Source: Cricetomys ansorgei
Taxonomy: Eukaryota; Chordata; Mammalia; Rodentia; Nesomyidae
DNA: 64,000 nt
Direction: 5' to 3'
NCBI GenBank assembly: GCA_026225945.1
Contig: JAMJFZ010002498.1
Span: 1-64,000, forward strand
Positions 10,246-21,649 of the stretch are shown here, piece by piece. Every line of letters begins with the position of its first letter. Position 1 is the stretch's first letter. The notes under the pieces were generated by a model. It saw nothing but the letters and a program-made list of their open reading frames with translations. It searched no databases and was not told the origin of the DNA. The position numbers were made by a program, and so were the translations under genes.

Positions 10246-11534
10246 ACTCAGGAGCTGCGGGTGACAGCATGGAGCTCTGTCTCCAGTGTGTGCGCCACTC
10301 TCCTGACACCAACCATGCTCAGGCTCGGGCCTGGCTAAAATGCCATTAGACAGGGAAGCCATCGGTGGGGCGTTAGTGGGTGCTGGGGACATCTCCTCAG
10401 GGTTTGACCATCCCTTGGATGAACAATCCCCCCCCAGTTGCCCCAGAAAGCAGACTGACAGACAGGCCATGGGTTAGTATTGCTGAATGGCAGTGTGCTG
10501 TGCGGCTTGTGCATCAGCTGCACGCAGGCTGCCTGAGACCGCTTGTGTGTCAGACACACCTGCAGCACGGTGCCTGTTAGCTGCTGCATGTTCTGATGAT
10601 GCCCAGTGTCTCTCAGTAATGTCAGAGTTGTGCAGAAAAGGAGTCTTCTGTTCACATAGGAGGTATCACTGCTTGTGTTGAGTCTTCCAGGTGTCTGGCT
10701 GGGATGAGTTACCACTTCCTTCAGGTGTATCAAGTCACAGCCATGCATTTGGCCCAAATCTGCCCTGACTGCCCACCCCATCCCAAACACACTTTGTAGC
10801 TGCTGCTACTGCTGCTCAGTGCTGTTTTCTGGGCAGCAGAATACACTCCGTTTCCTTTGTGACCATCCCTGAACCAGACTGGGAGAGTAAGACCACACCT
10901 ACCTGAATGGCTCACTGAACTGACACCAGAGCGAGAAGGAAGGAAATGCCTCCCTATGCTTTGCAGATGTCCTCATGGCCCCCGGTTATCAACACAGGTG
11001 CCTCTGTGCTGGAGATTGTCAGTCTCAGCACGTGTGGCTATTGAAAGTGTGACCTTGTTAAAGTGAACTTCACGGCCACGTCCTTCTGTATTACAGCTGG
11101 TGCTTGCTTGGCATCTTCCTCTCCTCTGCACTCTGGCTCTGACCTCCTTCTCAGCTTTCATTGGTGACTTAAACATTATTGTTGGGTATACAGATTCCAC
11201 CTTAGGCCAGCACGGCCAGCATGTCCCAGCAGTCAAGATGGTCTGCTCAGTAGTGTCCACCCCCCCCCCCCCCAACAGCTGGACTTGGCTATGGAAGGAC
11301 AATACGCGACAGCAGGTCAAATGCCCGACAGCAGCTGGGAAGGCAGGAGTAGGGTTGGGGCTAGGGATGGGTATCCTGCTAGTCTGTGATAAAGGCTCAC
11401 CACCCTACTACATCCAGTGATGCCAGGAAGTCACTAAGTGCACTTCACAGTTATGAATCCTGAGGTGGGGGGCTCTTTCCTCCATAAAAAGCAAACAAGA
11501 AAACAACCTGTTTTAGTAGCAAATCACACAACTC
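10246..11534. other. Ogfr-Mrgbp intergenic segment
   Basis: Nothing gene-like recognised. A C homopolymer lies at about 11260-11273. The right end merges into the AT-rich 3' end of Mrgbp. Confidence 0.4.
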
Positions 11535-12314
11535 CCAAGATAAATTTTTAATACTTTAATATTCTGCAAATGAAAGTGTACTTCAACCAGCAACCATTGG
11601 CTCTTCAACCCAATGGCTGTGCCTTTATTCCACACCCTTATTTGGTCTTCTCCAGGCTACTAAAATTACAAAAATAACCGCTAAAAATTCTCTGTATCTG
11701 GCATACAAAAACAGAGCCAGAGGTATCTCAGTAGTTACCTTAAAACAAAACATATCAGAAAAAAACACATCACAGGTTTAACTTCTGCAGTATTTTTCTT
11801 CATACAAAACACTAGTAAAATAGGTTTCTTAAAAATTAAATAGTGAAATACCAACCAAACTATATACATTGTTACAGTACAAGTGAATGAGGCAAAATGT
11901 CCAGTTCAGTTTCCCACACAGGGAAGGCCGCCTGTGCATAGTGTGTGTAAACTCCTGATGCCAACGCACACTGGAGCCTTACAGACAAGGAGATGAGTGG
12001 GTCCCTCAGAGGACGGTGAGGGCGGCAGCATATTGCTTGCTGACTCTTGGTCTTCTGGTCTCATGCACCTACTCCTCTCCACACACTGCAGGCATGGGGG
12101 ACCAACCAGGAGAAAGCAAGAGGCTGGCTCAGAGGCTTCACCACCCACCAAGCAGAGTGGACACTGGCCTTCTGAACCAATCAGGTTCTCTGATGACACA
12201 GTAGAAGCCCCACTAGCTCTCTGCTGGAAGGTCACATTCACCCAGGGACCTGAGAACAGGCAGGAGGGGCTTGCAGCATCGGAGCATCTCTGTCGCCACC
12301 CGGGGCCGAGGTGC
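11535..12314 (-). terminator. Mrgbp: Mrgbp 3' UTR and polyadenylation signals
   Basis: Past the stop codon (12317-12315) the minus strand continues for about 750 bp into an AT-rich stretch with two ATTAAA hexamers, at 11560-11555 and 11552-11547. They are variant polyadenylation signals, so cleavage near 11525-11540 is inferred rather than certain. Confidence 0.6.
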
Positions 12315-14791
12315 CTATGTTCGGCGCCTCTTGGCAGCACTGGGGCTGGAGGGGTTGCTATTGGCAGTCAGGACCTTGTCAGTGACCCGGCTGCGCTTCC
12401 GCTTGTCTGCCCCTTCTTTGCACCCCAAGTCTGAGGAGTTCTTCTCCTTGTCTCTGCTGGATTTCTCTAGTGCTTTCCCCAAGCTCCCTGAAGATGAAAA
12501 CACTGGGAAACAAAACCACTCGGTGAGAACAGAACATACAAAAACTATCCATCTTCCTGCTCGCTAGAGATGTCCGTCAGGCTCCCCTGGGTGGCAGCCT
12601 CGTGGGCTGGGCTGAAGAGAAACCTAGCCCCGGGGTTTGCAGTCTGAGCCCACCTCCATGCTCCCGGGCCTTGGTCTCAGGTGGAGACACAGCTGAGCTT
12701 CAGGGGCTTCTGCCTAAGGGGTCTGCACTGAGTCCGTCCCTCGAACTCCACGGCTTCCTGATCTCTCTGCCTGAAGCTGGCTCAGAAGTGGGACACGGGG
12801 GCTGTGACCCAGGAGGCGCTCCCTGCTTACCATCATCAGCCCCACTGTGGGGGTCCACATCCTCCTTCATCTCCTCCTTCATCTCCTCTTCAATGACCAC
12901 TTTTCCTGTGGAGGAGACAGCTGCCGTTCACTGGAAACCCACGGTGGTGGCCAGCGCTGGGAGACGGTCTGGCCATGACTGCTTCCGATTCTCGCTGCCC
13001 ACACAGGCCTCGGCGTCCATCGCGAGATGGCATCCATCAGGAGACTGCCTTTGAGCACCGCTCTCCCCAGCCCTTGGTTCCCAAAACCTCCCGGGTACCA
13101 CTGGAGGCGGGGTCTGAGCAGGACCCTTATACCTCCCTGGAGGCCCCAGACCTCCCCACCTTTGGCCTGGTCCGGCTTTCTTTAAGCCCAGCCCTGATGG
13201 TGGACGAGTCTCACCTTCTCGGACCTCCTGAATGATCTCATCTGGAAGGACAAAGTTCCTCTCTGGATTTGGGAATGGAAGAATCTCAGACTCGTGCTGC
13301 CGGCACAAAGCATTTTGTATGTTCAAGAAACAGAAAATAGGATGTCAGCTAAGACGTACGGAGGGGGGCAGGCTGGAGGCTCCTCTAGCTCACAGAGTCC
13401 ACCTCAGCCGGGCTTCCAGGCCAGCGCCAGCCCAACAAACTCAGAGGAAAGAATCAGGCTCGGGCCACCGACGAAAGCAGCATTCCCACCAGAACAAATG
13501 TCCCCCAGGGGCACGGTCACCACAAGCGCCTACGGCTCCACCTATCCTGGTTACCCAGGTACACATGTGGCCCGTCCCAGCCTGGCTGCTGTGTACCTTT
13601 CAGACACTGCCAGCTCTCCCCAGGGTGACCTAGTCACACAGCTATCTCTCAGCTCTATGGAGAGGACTGTGTCTGGCTCCCACAGAGGTGTCCATGTTCA
13701 CCTGAATGGGACTCAGATAAGGTCAGCCTCTGCCTAAAACGCTCTGGACCTCCCAATAATGGCTGCGCCCTCTTCCTACTTTTCTCTGTGGCTGCTGCTG
13801 CAGAGACCTGCTGCTGTCTACCTGGAGACCTTCTGTGACCACCACGGGTTTGTGCTTTTTCACAGAAGGACTTGAACTTCCCTCAAGAGGCCTGTCTATC
13901 GAGATCACCTCTCTGCTCTGCAGAGCAGACCCCAAGTGAGCAGCGGGCTGTCCTGTGCCACAGCTGTCCCTAGGAAGAGGATGGGGAGCCTGTCTCCACC
14001 TCGGCCCCGAAACGGGGGGGGGGGGGGGGGCAGGGTCCGACTCACCAGGGCCTGCATGTCGTACATGGTGCTCAGATGGTCCCAGATGACCTTGGACGGG
14101 ACCTGGCGCCCGATATTCTGGCTGAATTTGTCTCGGATGCAGATCATGTGGAAGTGCCGGTTGACCCCTGGGAGGCGGGACATTGGGGGACAGCGGGTAG
14201 GTTAGGGAGGAGCAGTCAGGGCAGTCAGGTATGCGGTGGAGGTCCGGGCGAGGGGGCCGCAGGGGCGGGCAGGATGGAGGCGTTCCCGGGTGGGAGTGCC
14301 TCGGGGATGAGGGCGCCCTGGCTTCTTGGGCAGCCTGGCCAGGGGTCCCGCCCCGTCCCGCGCGGGTCCCGTCCCCCCACCCCCGTCCCGCGGGGGTCCC
14401 GCCCCGTCCCGCGGGGGTCCCGCCCCGTCCCGCGGGGGTCCCGTCCCCGTCCCGCGGGGTCCCGCCCCGTCCCGCGGGGGGTCCCGCCCCGTCCCGCGGG
14501 GGTCCCGTCCCCGTCCCGCGGGGGTCCCGCCCCGTCCCCGTCCCGCGGGGTCCCGTCCCCGTCCCGCGGGGTCCCGCCCCGCCCCCGTCCCGCGGGGTCC
14601 CGCCCGCCCCACCCCCACGCGGTGCGCGGTGCGCGGCGCTCACCGACGGGCTTGTGGCCCAGCATGGCGTGGAAGAGGCACACCTCCACCTCGGGGCTCC
14701 ACACCACCGTCTCCTCCGCGGGGCTCGGGGCCGCCTCGCCCGGGCCCTTGTCGCCGGGGGCACCCGTGCCGCCCACCTCGGCCTCCCCCAT
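12315..14791 (-). CDS. Mrgbp: MRG/MORF4L-binding protein, TIP60/NuA4 subunit (complete, 5 exons)
   Basis: Coding exons, 5' to 3': 14791-14644, 14167-14046, 13296-13215, 12905-12831, 12502-12315. All introns are GT/AG and the joined frame is 615 bp, giving 204 residues, the same length as the human protein. It is the vertebrate Eaf7 homologue: it binds MRG15/MRGX and sits in the TIP60 histone acetyltransferase complex in the nucleus. Visible: an acidic/glycine-rich start (MGEAEVGG), the Eaf7-like domain (about 28-120, with [20 protein letters not shown] and [16 protein letters not shown]), an acidic [14 protein letters not shown] stretch (about 122-135), and a lysine/arginine C terminus (KRKRSR; ending AAKRRRT) suited to nuclear import. 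Near-identity to human in all exons indicates strong constraint. Start chosen by exact family N terminus. Confidence 0.98.
14014..14030. repeat. G17 homopolymer beside Mrgbp exon 2 donor
   Basis: Seventeen consecutive G on the plus strand (C on the transcribed RNA), ending 10 bp from the exon 2 splice donor hexamer (14045-14040). Length is likely polymorphic or assembly-uncertain. Confidence 0.85.
14340..14612. repeat. GC-rich minisatellite in Mrgbp intron 1
   Basis: About a dozen imperfect copies of a 16-23 bp unit built from GTCCCG and CGGGGTCCCG blocks, nearly all G/C. In the sense direction of Mrgbp the strand is G-rich with repeated GGGACGGGGCGGG runs. The array ends about 26 bp from the exon 1 donor. 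It keeps open frames in several directions, which I regard as meaningless. Confidence 0.9.
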
Positions 14792-14840
14792 GGCCGACTG
14801 CGAGCGGGGAGCGCCCGGCACGAAGCGGCGGTTACGGCTC

Positions 14841-14852
14841 TGCGCAGGCGCA
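14841..14852. promoter_or_regulatory. Mrgbp: NRF1-like site 1 (TGCGCAGGCGCA)
   Basis: Near-perfect NRF1 palindrome 50 bp upstream of the Mrgbp start codon. NRF1 commonly drives TATA-less housekeeping promoters. Confidence 0.6.
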
Positions 14853-14878
14853 CTCGGTGCGGGGCGCGCGCCCGCGTC

Positions 14879-14890
14879 CGCGCAGGCGCA
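14879..14890. promoter_or_regulatory. Mrgbp: NRF1-like site 2 (CGCGCAGGCGCA)
   Basis: Second near-perfect NRF1 motif, exactly 38 bp from the first and in the same orientation. Confidence 0.6.
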
Positions 14891-15370
14891 GCGGGGCAGG
14901 CTGGCGGCGACGGCAGCGCCCCCTGCTGTCCGGGCGCGGCTGCACGCGCGGGCCGGTCTCCGCGAGTTCGGAGCTAGGTCTGCACAGCATGGCGCACGCG
15001 CCACCAAGTTAATTATGCCAAGAAACTGAAAAGATCCCGGCTTCACCCGAGCGGGCCACTCGGGTGCGAACTCGGGCTGCGTTCTCAGAGTGTGCTGCAC
15101 CTGTCGCAGGGGCCGCACGCGACAGGCTGTCTCCCCACACCCCGCCCGGGGACACGCTGTACCGTGTGTAAATTACGTCTCACTAGAGCTGTTTAGAAAA
15201 ACAAACAAGCCAGCGGCCAGTGAGATGGCCCCTCTAGTGGACATGTTGGTCAGAGGCCTGGTCACTGGAGCTCCAGCCCAGGGCCCAGAAGGGACACGAG
15301 AGAATCCGCTCCTGAGAGCTGAACGCTAACCCTACATCCACACCGTATGTTCACACTTGTGAGCGCACGC

Positions 15371-15390
15371 GCACACACACACACACACAC
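15371..15390. repeat. (CA)n microsatellite, short
   Basis: About ten CA units following 'gcgcacgc', preceded and followed by unique sequence. Confidence 0.9.
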
Positions 15391-16322
15391 CATAAGTAAA
15401 AAATTAAAATCTTGACAACCAAAATTTGTAGGAGTTTGTAGAGGAACGCTTGGAAGAAGTTTTCGCGATTTTGGTTTCTTTAAAAAACACAAAATGGCGT
15501 TTGGATTAGGTTCGCGTTCCCACCCCAGCTGTGGTGGAGTTGTTTACCAGTTGGAATTGGAATGCTTGACCCGGGTGGCTATGATTTGGTTGGGTGCAGT
15601 CGTCCTGGCACCTGTAGCTTGTCTTTGGGATTGATTGCCTGCCGAATAGGTTTGTGGGAACCTTGGGCTTAGGGCATAAAATGTCTGAAGGCCCAGAGTC
15701 AGGACAGGCGTTGGTTGGGGTTCGTTGGTTGGGTTGCTGTCGTTAGTTAGTGAGATAATTACTAAGAGAACAAAGGTTGGAGAGATTCGAGCTCAGGGCA
15801 GCCTAAAAAGAGGCTGTGAAGATTTCTACCTTTCTTTCTGTATTAAAAGCAGTGAAGATTTCTATCTTTCCTTTCTCCTTCCCTAAACAGGGTAAAACAT
15901 TGTAGCGTACTGCTACAGAAGTTGTTAGTGTTTTGTTAGCTCAGACAGAGATGGAAAGGTGCCCTGGCAGTCAGGAGCCCAGGGACCACACAGCTCTGAC
16001 AGGAAGGTGCCCTGGCAGTAGGGAGCTCAGCGTCCACACAATTCTGAGCTGGCAAAGGTGTCCCCAATAGGAAGGCTATGACAGTCCCAGAGTTCAGTGC
16101 TTCTTGACATCGGGAGGCAGAAACCGGGGTCCTGCTGGCCTTGCCATCCACCTCCACCTTCATACCCTGCCCCCCCTAGTGGAGCCATTCCAAAAGTAAG
16201 CTGCTGACAAACTCAGGCTGTAAGAATTTCAGACAAATGTTAGTTGTTGGTCTGGCCACAACTTTACATGGGATTGGGTGGGGCCAAGTGCTGGGTACAG
16301 CAGGCTTAAGACCGTGGTCCCT
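15391..16322. other. Intergenic segment left of first desert B1
   Basis: No gene seen. A short local duplication of a pyrimidine-rich block ('gaagatttctacctttcttt' and a near copy) lies at about 15818-15875. The 15540-15760 part has a GT-rich, LTR-like look but no defined ends. Confidence 0.35.
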
Positions 16323-16323
16323 G

Positions 16324-16412
16324 CCAGGCGGTGGTGGCACACACCTTTAATCCTAGCGCGTGGAAGGCAGAGGCAGGCGGATCTGTTACAACAGAGAAAC
16401 CTTGTCTTGATG
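16324..16412 (+). repeat. Truncated B1 SINE, plus strand
   Basis: Begins 'ggcggtggtggcacacacct', continues with 'tttaatcctagcgcg' and 'gaggcaggcggatct', then jumps to 'acagagaaaccttgtct'. The middle of the element is deleted. Confidence 0.85.
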
Positions 16413-18265
16413 GTCCCTGCTGGAGGTTTGAGTCATCCATCCAAGCCAGCTGTGCCATGGCCCTGCCCTACCACAGGTGCAGGCTTCTCTATTCACCCAT
16501 CCCTCAGCCATGCTGTCAACGGTCAGTTTCCAGAATCCCTCTTCTGACTGCTTCCTCTCAGCTATGTGACTGAGAGGTTGAGAACGTTTGTAAGCCCCTG
16601 TTCTCCTTTGTGCCACGGGGCCACTGTAGCCCTGTACTCTTGGGCACTGATAAGAGTTGTCTACTGCCTGCCACTGGCCTTGGAATCCAGTCCTGGCCCT
16701 GCACCTGCCCTTCATTCAGGCCTCTAACCAGACAATGCTACAATAGTGAGCATAGGCACCATGGAGCCTCATTGTCTGGGACAGCTCAGGGCTCAGAGCC
16801 AGTCAGCAGTCTGTGGCCAGGGCTCAGCTTTCCCATTGTGAAGGTGTAGCTGGTGAGAGTCCCCATAATGCCTTGGGGGGATGCCATCCGATGAAGCTTC
16901 ACAGAGGGCCTGGGGTCACTGTTGTCATGTGGAGCTATGGTGCAGCTGAAAGTTTTGATCCCATGGGGCCTGTGCCCTTGCCTCTGCCTGGCTGGCATGC
17001 AGAACTTGGCTTAATTATTGTAAGGCTGGGTGAAGTCTGATCTATGGCAGAAGACCTGCCACGCCTTAAGTTCCCAGGAGCTGGAATTCGGAATGATATC
17101 CTGGTTATCCTCTGCATGCCTGAGCTTGAAGGACCATGCTGCTGACTGCTTCTGCCTCTGCTTCACCTTAGTCCACCGCTACCAGGCAGGATCCTCCTTC
17201 AGTTCAGAGTGCCTCCTTCAACAGGGAGCTCCCCTTGTATACCCCTCGGCCTCCTCTATCCTAGCTCGTCCTCTCTGCTCTGCGCGGCCTGTACGTACTG
17301 CTGCTCTCAGACCACATCCCACCAGCCACGACAACCGCCAACACCTGTCATTCCACACATCCTGGAATGTGTGAATGCCGATCTGAACCGATGCGGTCCA
17401 CAGGTCGGATGGCTTAGGAGAGAGAAATGTCTTCATTCTTTGTTTCTGTGAAGCCACAGCAGGTCTCTGTAGAACGGACTCTGTGCCAGGGAAGAAGCTG
17501 AGCACCGAGTCATCAGCTAGGGCTCTGCCTACTGTCCCGTGACCCAGCTGGCCACCCGTTTTCATGAGCAGAAGAGACAGCTGGAGCCAGACACATGTAG
17601 GATCTGTAGTCCAATCCCATGAACTTGAGAGGACGCTGTGCTTGTTCACTTTGTAGCTCTCTAGTGACTGCTTTCTAACAAGCAGCTATAGAGAGGCCAC
17701 CAGCCCTGGAGCATGTGTATGATCCTGCAGCCCGGATTTCCGGGTGTCTGATGAATTGCCCCAATAAGTAGCTTCAAAGTGAAGCTTTGGGAGCTGTGAG
17801 GATCCTTCAAGTCTGCTAGAGGGGTTCCTTTGGCCTGGAGCAGCTGTCTGTGTGGCCCTTCACTCACTTGTGAGAATCACTGTGAGGTTTGCTCATATTA
17901 GTCTTCTCGTGAGGTCTTTAGGTGGTTCCAGGCAGCCGGGACTGTGACTGGCTGCGTAGCATGGCTCCCTACTTCCCAGATGGGTTTAGCATACAAAGTG
18001 TACAGTGACAATCTGCCGATGGACCCACTAGCCAACTGGCCAGCTCTGTCCTTGTTTGTGGGGATCTCGTCTCTTCTACAAGATGGATATGAATGCTAGA
18101 ATTCTTGATCCCAGTGGTGGAAGGTTCAGACTGGGCCTAGGCGAGAAATATAGGCCCCAGAAAGGCCCTTGTTCAATGAACATACAAGCCTCTTAGTTTA
18201 TATGCAGGTCTTGTATAGGGTTGACAATGTGAACTAGGTCTCAACCAAGTGGCATGTCTTTGTAT
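16413..18265. other. Intergenic desert segment
   Basis: 1.85 kb without recognised genes or clear repeat families. Scattered short frames on both strands look like chance. A 'cctggaatgtgtgaatgccg' stretch near 17360 has a few CpGs but no island. Confidence 0.4.
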
Positions 18266-18267
18266 TT

Positions 18268-18480
18268 ATTTATTTATTTTCTTGAGGTCTCGTGTATCCC
18301 AGGCTGGCCTCAAACTCACTATATGGCCACAGATTACCTTGAAATTTGATCTTCATTTCTCCATCTCCTAAGTGCTGGAATAACAGGTGTGTGCTGGTAT
18401 ATACACTGGGAACTGAACCCAGGGGTTCATGCATGCTAGGGAGGAACTCTACCAACTGAGTTGCATCTCCAGCATCCCAA
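18268..18480 (-). repeat. B4-type composite SINE (antisense)
   Basis: A TTTA tract, 'cttgaggtctcgtgtatccc' and 'aggctggcctcaaactcac' (B1-like half), then 'gggaactgaacccaggggtt' and 'ctctaccaactgagttgc' (tRNA-like head reversed). The arrangement is that of a B4 element on the minus strand. Confidence 0.75.
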
Positions 18481-19440
18481 ATGGCATTTCTCATCTGAGG
18501 GTCTAATGTTGACCCTGGAAGGTGGTGGCCATTGCTAACCAGAGGGACTTTAAGATCTTGGTCACAAGAACTGGATCCAGTGGCAGGAGCATTTGTAAAG
18601 GCTCTGGTCTTTCGTCCGTCTGCCTTTGATCACACTGTCTCCCTGCAAACTACCTCTCTGCAGAAGTGAAATTGCCGTTGGCATGGCTGGCCCCATCCGC
18701 TCTCTTACCGCGCTCTGGAGACCCAGGACTCTGGAGGACAAGTTTTGATGTGGAGTCAACATGCTGTGGATCCTGTCCTGTGTTCACCTGATGGCCATGG
18801 GCCGTCCTCTGGACCTCACCTGAGCACCTGAACACGGAGAACAGCTGCAGGCTGTGGAGCAGAGGAAGTAGGGAGCCTAGAACTAAGCAGCCATCAACCA
18901 GGACCCTGGAGTTTCCGATTCAGGCTGTCTTTCCCTGTTGGGATTGCAGCCAGATAGGAGACACGTGGCCTAATTAATACAGTTTAATACGTCTTCCTGT
19001 TTGTGGAAAGTTGATGTGATTAAGGACCTACATAATTATTTCCATTTCCCCAAAGCTGCTTGTGGTCTTGAAAAATTAGAAGTTGGGCTTCATGGTATCT
19101 TCAGGTGAGGACCTGCTGCAGCCAGGCTGCTAAGTCTTGCCTGTAGGGGGCACTGCCCACCAACTCTTTCCGTGTAAACCTCCATTCTAGCTCTGAAATC
19201 CCATCCACAGGACCCCGGGGAAGGTCCACTCAGAGCCACTGGAGCGTTTTAATAGGACCCAACTCTTCAGAAGGGGCCTGTGAAAGATCACCACAATACC
19301 CAGAAGGCAAGTGTTTCTTTCTGGGGTTTGGCTCAGCATTCTCACTTTAGGGATCAGATTCCAGGACCACCTTGGGACACTGCAGTGTTGTTCTGAAAGT
19401 CACATGGGGGTGGAGCTGGGGCTCAGCTAATGCTCATCAT
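18481..19440. other. Intergenic desert segment with AT-rich patch
   Basis: Non-repetitive by eye. The stretch 18960-19070 is AT-rich, with homeodomain-like TAATTA and CATAATTATTT motifs, unlike its GC-richer surroundings. It may be a conserved non-coding element, which alignment would settle. Confidence 0.35.
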
Positions 19441-19444
19441 CTTT

Positions 19445-19606
19445 TTTTCTAGTCTTCCCCCACCCCAGACTGGGTTTCTCTGCTGTAACTCTGGCTGTCC
19501 TGGATCTCACTCCTTAGACTAGGCTGGCCTCGAACTCACAGAGATCCGCCTGCCTCTGCCTTTGGAGTGCTGGAATTAAAGACGTGCACTACCACCACCC
19601 AGCGTT
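19445..19606 (-). repeat. B1 SINE (antisense)
   Basis: Contains 'gggtttctctgctgtaactc', 'gactaggctggcctcgaact' and 'ctggaattaaagacgtgcac', the full reverse complement of a B1 with a T-rich start. Confidence 0.9.
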
Positions 19607-20580
19607 TTTCAAGTCTTGGGAAAGATAAGAGCCTGTCTGCTGTCTTCATGCGTCCAGCTGGCAAGGAGTGACTTAGAGAGCCAAGCAGCTTTGCTCAGGT
19701 CCTGACCTGCTCGGCTGAGGGCGGGCAAGAGGGTCTATGCTCACATGGCTAGTGGTAGCATCTGTCACTAAACTTTACAGGAAAACTTAAAAGTAGACCC
19801 CTTACTGGCCTCTGGAAGATGGGGAAACTGAGGCACGGGAATGTTGGGTCTGCTAGACTGGGTGGGGGAGGCAGGTTTCACAATGTGCCCCAGAACACCA
19901 GCTGTTCCCCGCTCAGGAAGTGGTGAGGCCAGAATTGTCCTCCATGTTTTCTCCCTGGATGATCACCCAGGAAGCCCTGCTGGTTCTATGGATGGAGAGG
20001 TACAGGATAGCCAAAGGATCAGAGAGCAGGATTGAGGTCTGTCGTCTGCCCTGGAGGAGCCCTGCATAGGAAGGTATTCTGCCTGGGATGGGGCTAGCAG
20101 CTTGGGATTTGGCCGTGGGACAGTGTGCAGGCAGCTGCTCAAGGTCTCAGAGGCCTTTCTCCTGGCCTCTCGGGTCTCTGGCCCTTGGTCTTAGAGTGTT
20201 CATTGATGCTGGCTTTGAATGTTACTCATGACTCAGCCAAATGTCAGCAACGCCTCTGCCCGCAGGGCTGCCTCATCTGTTCTGTAGCGTCAAGGTTTTG
20301 TTGTCTAAAGGAGAGTACCATTATTCCCATCTCAGAGTCAGGGGCCCTGGGCAATTATGACTTCTACAGCACTAAAGGGCTGGGATGGGACTGTCACTCC
20401 CGCTGTGGGGCTATGCCTGCTTACTAATTATTTCAATCTCAAGTAGTCCCAATGTGACCAAGATGGCACCAGAAATATCTTTAAAAGGATTTACATGGTA
20501 GAGGCCACTCTGCTCTCTATGGACCAAGAACGATAGCGACCAGTGATCTCTTTATAGACGTCATTCTCTTTGCAGACATG
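19607..20580. other. Intergenic desert segment
   Basis: No gene or clear repeat recognised in about 970 bp. Confidence 0.35.
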
Positions 20581-20582
20581 AG

Positions 20583-20785
20583 GGATCGCTCTGAGACAGT
20601 TCAGTCAGCATGGCATGCCAAGCACGGGGACCTGAGTTTGACGTCTAGGATCCACATAAAATAATAATGACAGCATGCTTCTGCAGTCCCAGTGCTGGGA
20701 AGGTTAAGACGGGCAAGTTCTTGGGGCTTTGTGGTAGGGCTCCAGGCCAGTTAGAGACCCTTGATCGAGAACAAGTCGGATGGTT
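20583..20785 (+). repeat. Diverged tRNA/B1 composite SINE, plus strand
   Basis: 'gatcgctctgagacagttca' and 'caagcacggggacctgagtt' match a tRNA-like head; 'tgcagtcccagtgctgggaa' and 'ccaggccagttagagaccc' match a B1-like half. A diverged B4/RSINE-type element. Confidence 0.55.
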
Positions 20786-21535
20786 TCTGAGGAATGATAC
20801 CTCAGGTCGTCCTCTGGCCTTGACACCCCACCCCCAAAACGCACACACACAATGGATGTCACCCCTGTTAATCCAGCTTCCAGAGGTTAGCTCGGATCTT
20901 TCCCAGAACCAACACAGAGAACAGCAGTTTCTTTTTGCAGAAGGAGCAACAAGACGAAACACACTGAATGAAGTTTCTTCTGCCTCAGAGCATCACGGCT
21001 TTGACGTAACCTCTGTGCAAATCTGAAGAGGACGGCTGTAGGCCCCTTTGGTAGGTGCAAAATTCATTCAAGCAAGGACAACTCGGAGATGAGGAAATGT
21101 CAGCCAGTCTCCCCATGTGGCATCGTGGCCAAAGGCTGACATTTCAGAGAGGAGAAAGGCATTATGAGTGTTCTGATGAAAGCAGAGTGACCTCCAATCC
21201 CCGGAGAACTTGAAGCCAGCACAAAAGCTGGGTGAACAGAGCATCGGGCGTGAAGACAAAGGTTGGCAAAGAAGGCGGTGTGAGCGAAACGCACAGGGCT
21301 CTGGGTTTCACCGACTCCGAGTGCTAGGACGCTGAAGTCTGGGGGACTGGAAGTCACTGCAACACAACTCCCAGTCTTCGCCTCACAAAGAGGCCCTTTA
21401 CAACACAGGGGACACACAAAAGCCAAAAGTAGAAACATCTGGTTCCTGGATCCCGCGTGCCAGAACAATTTCTGACCTTGTGTTTCTTACAGGGAGAAAG
21501 GCAACGGGCTGTTTCTCAGAAAATGTTGTTTGAGG
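20786..21535. other. Intergenic desert segment
   Basis: No gene or repeat family recognised; a few chance open frames of about 100-120 codons. Confidence 0.35.
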
Positions 21536-21630
21536 AGTGGAAGGTAATGGTGCATACCTATAATCCTGGTACTTGTGAGGCAGAGGCAGGGGGATCTCTT
21601 TGAGTTCCAGGTAGCCTGGTCAACAGAGAG
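21536..21630 (+). repeat. B1 fragment, plus strand
   Basis: 'ggtaatggtgcatacctata', 'atcctggtacttgtgaggca' and 'aggtagcctggtcaacagag' form a diverged B1 left and middle part. It runs directly into a degenerate minisatellite. Confidence 0.8.
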
Positions 21631-21649
21631 TCTGTTAAAGGGGGGAGGG

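Larger units (their letters stand above)
14600..15140. promoter_or_regulatory. Mrgbp: Mrgbp CpG-island promoter
   Basis: Dense CpG from the exon 1 donor through the start codon to about 350 bp upstream, with no TATA box seen. It contains two NRF1-like sites described separately. The transcription start is probably within 100-150 bp of the ATG at 14791. Confidence 0.75.

Noticed and set aside
13723..15118. Several 230-376 codon frames on both strands around the Mrgbp first exon
   Set aside because: They run through a GC minisatellite and CpG island where stop codons are rare. Only the spliced Mrgbp exons match a known protein.
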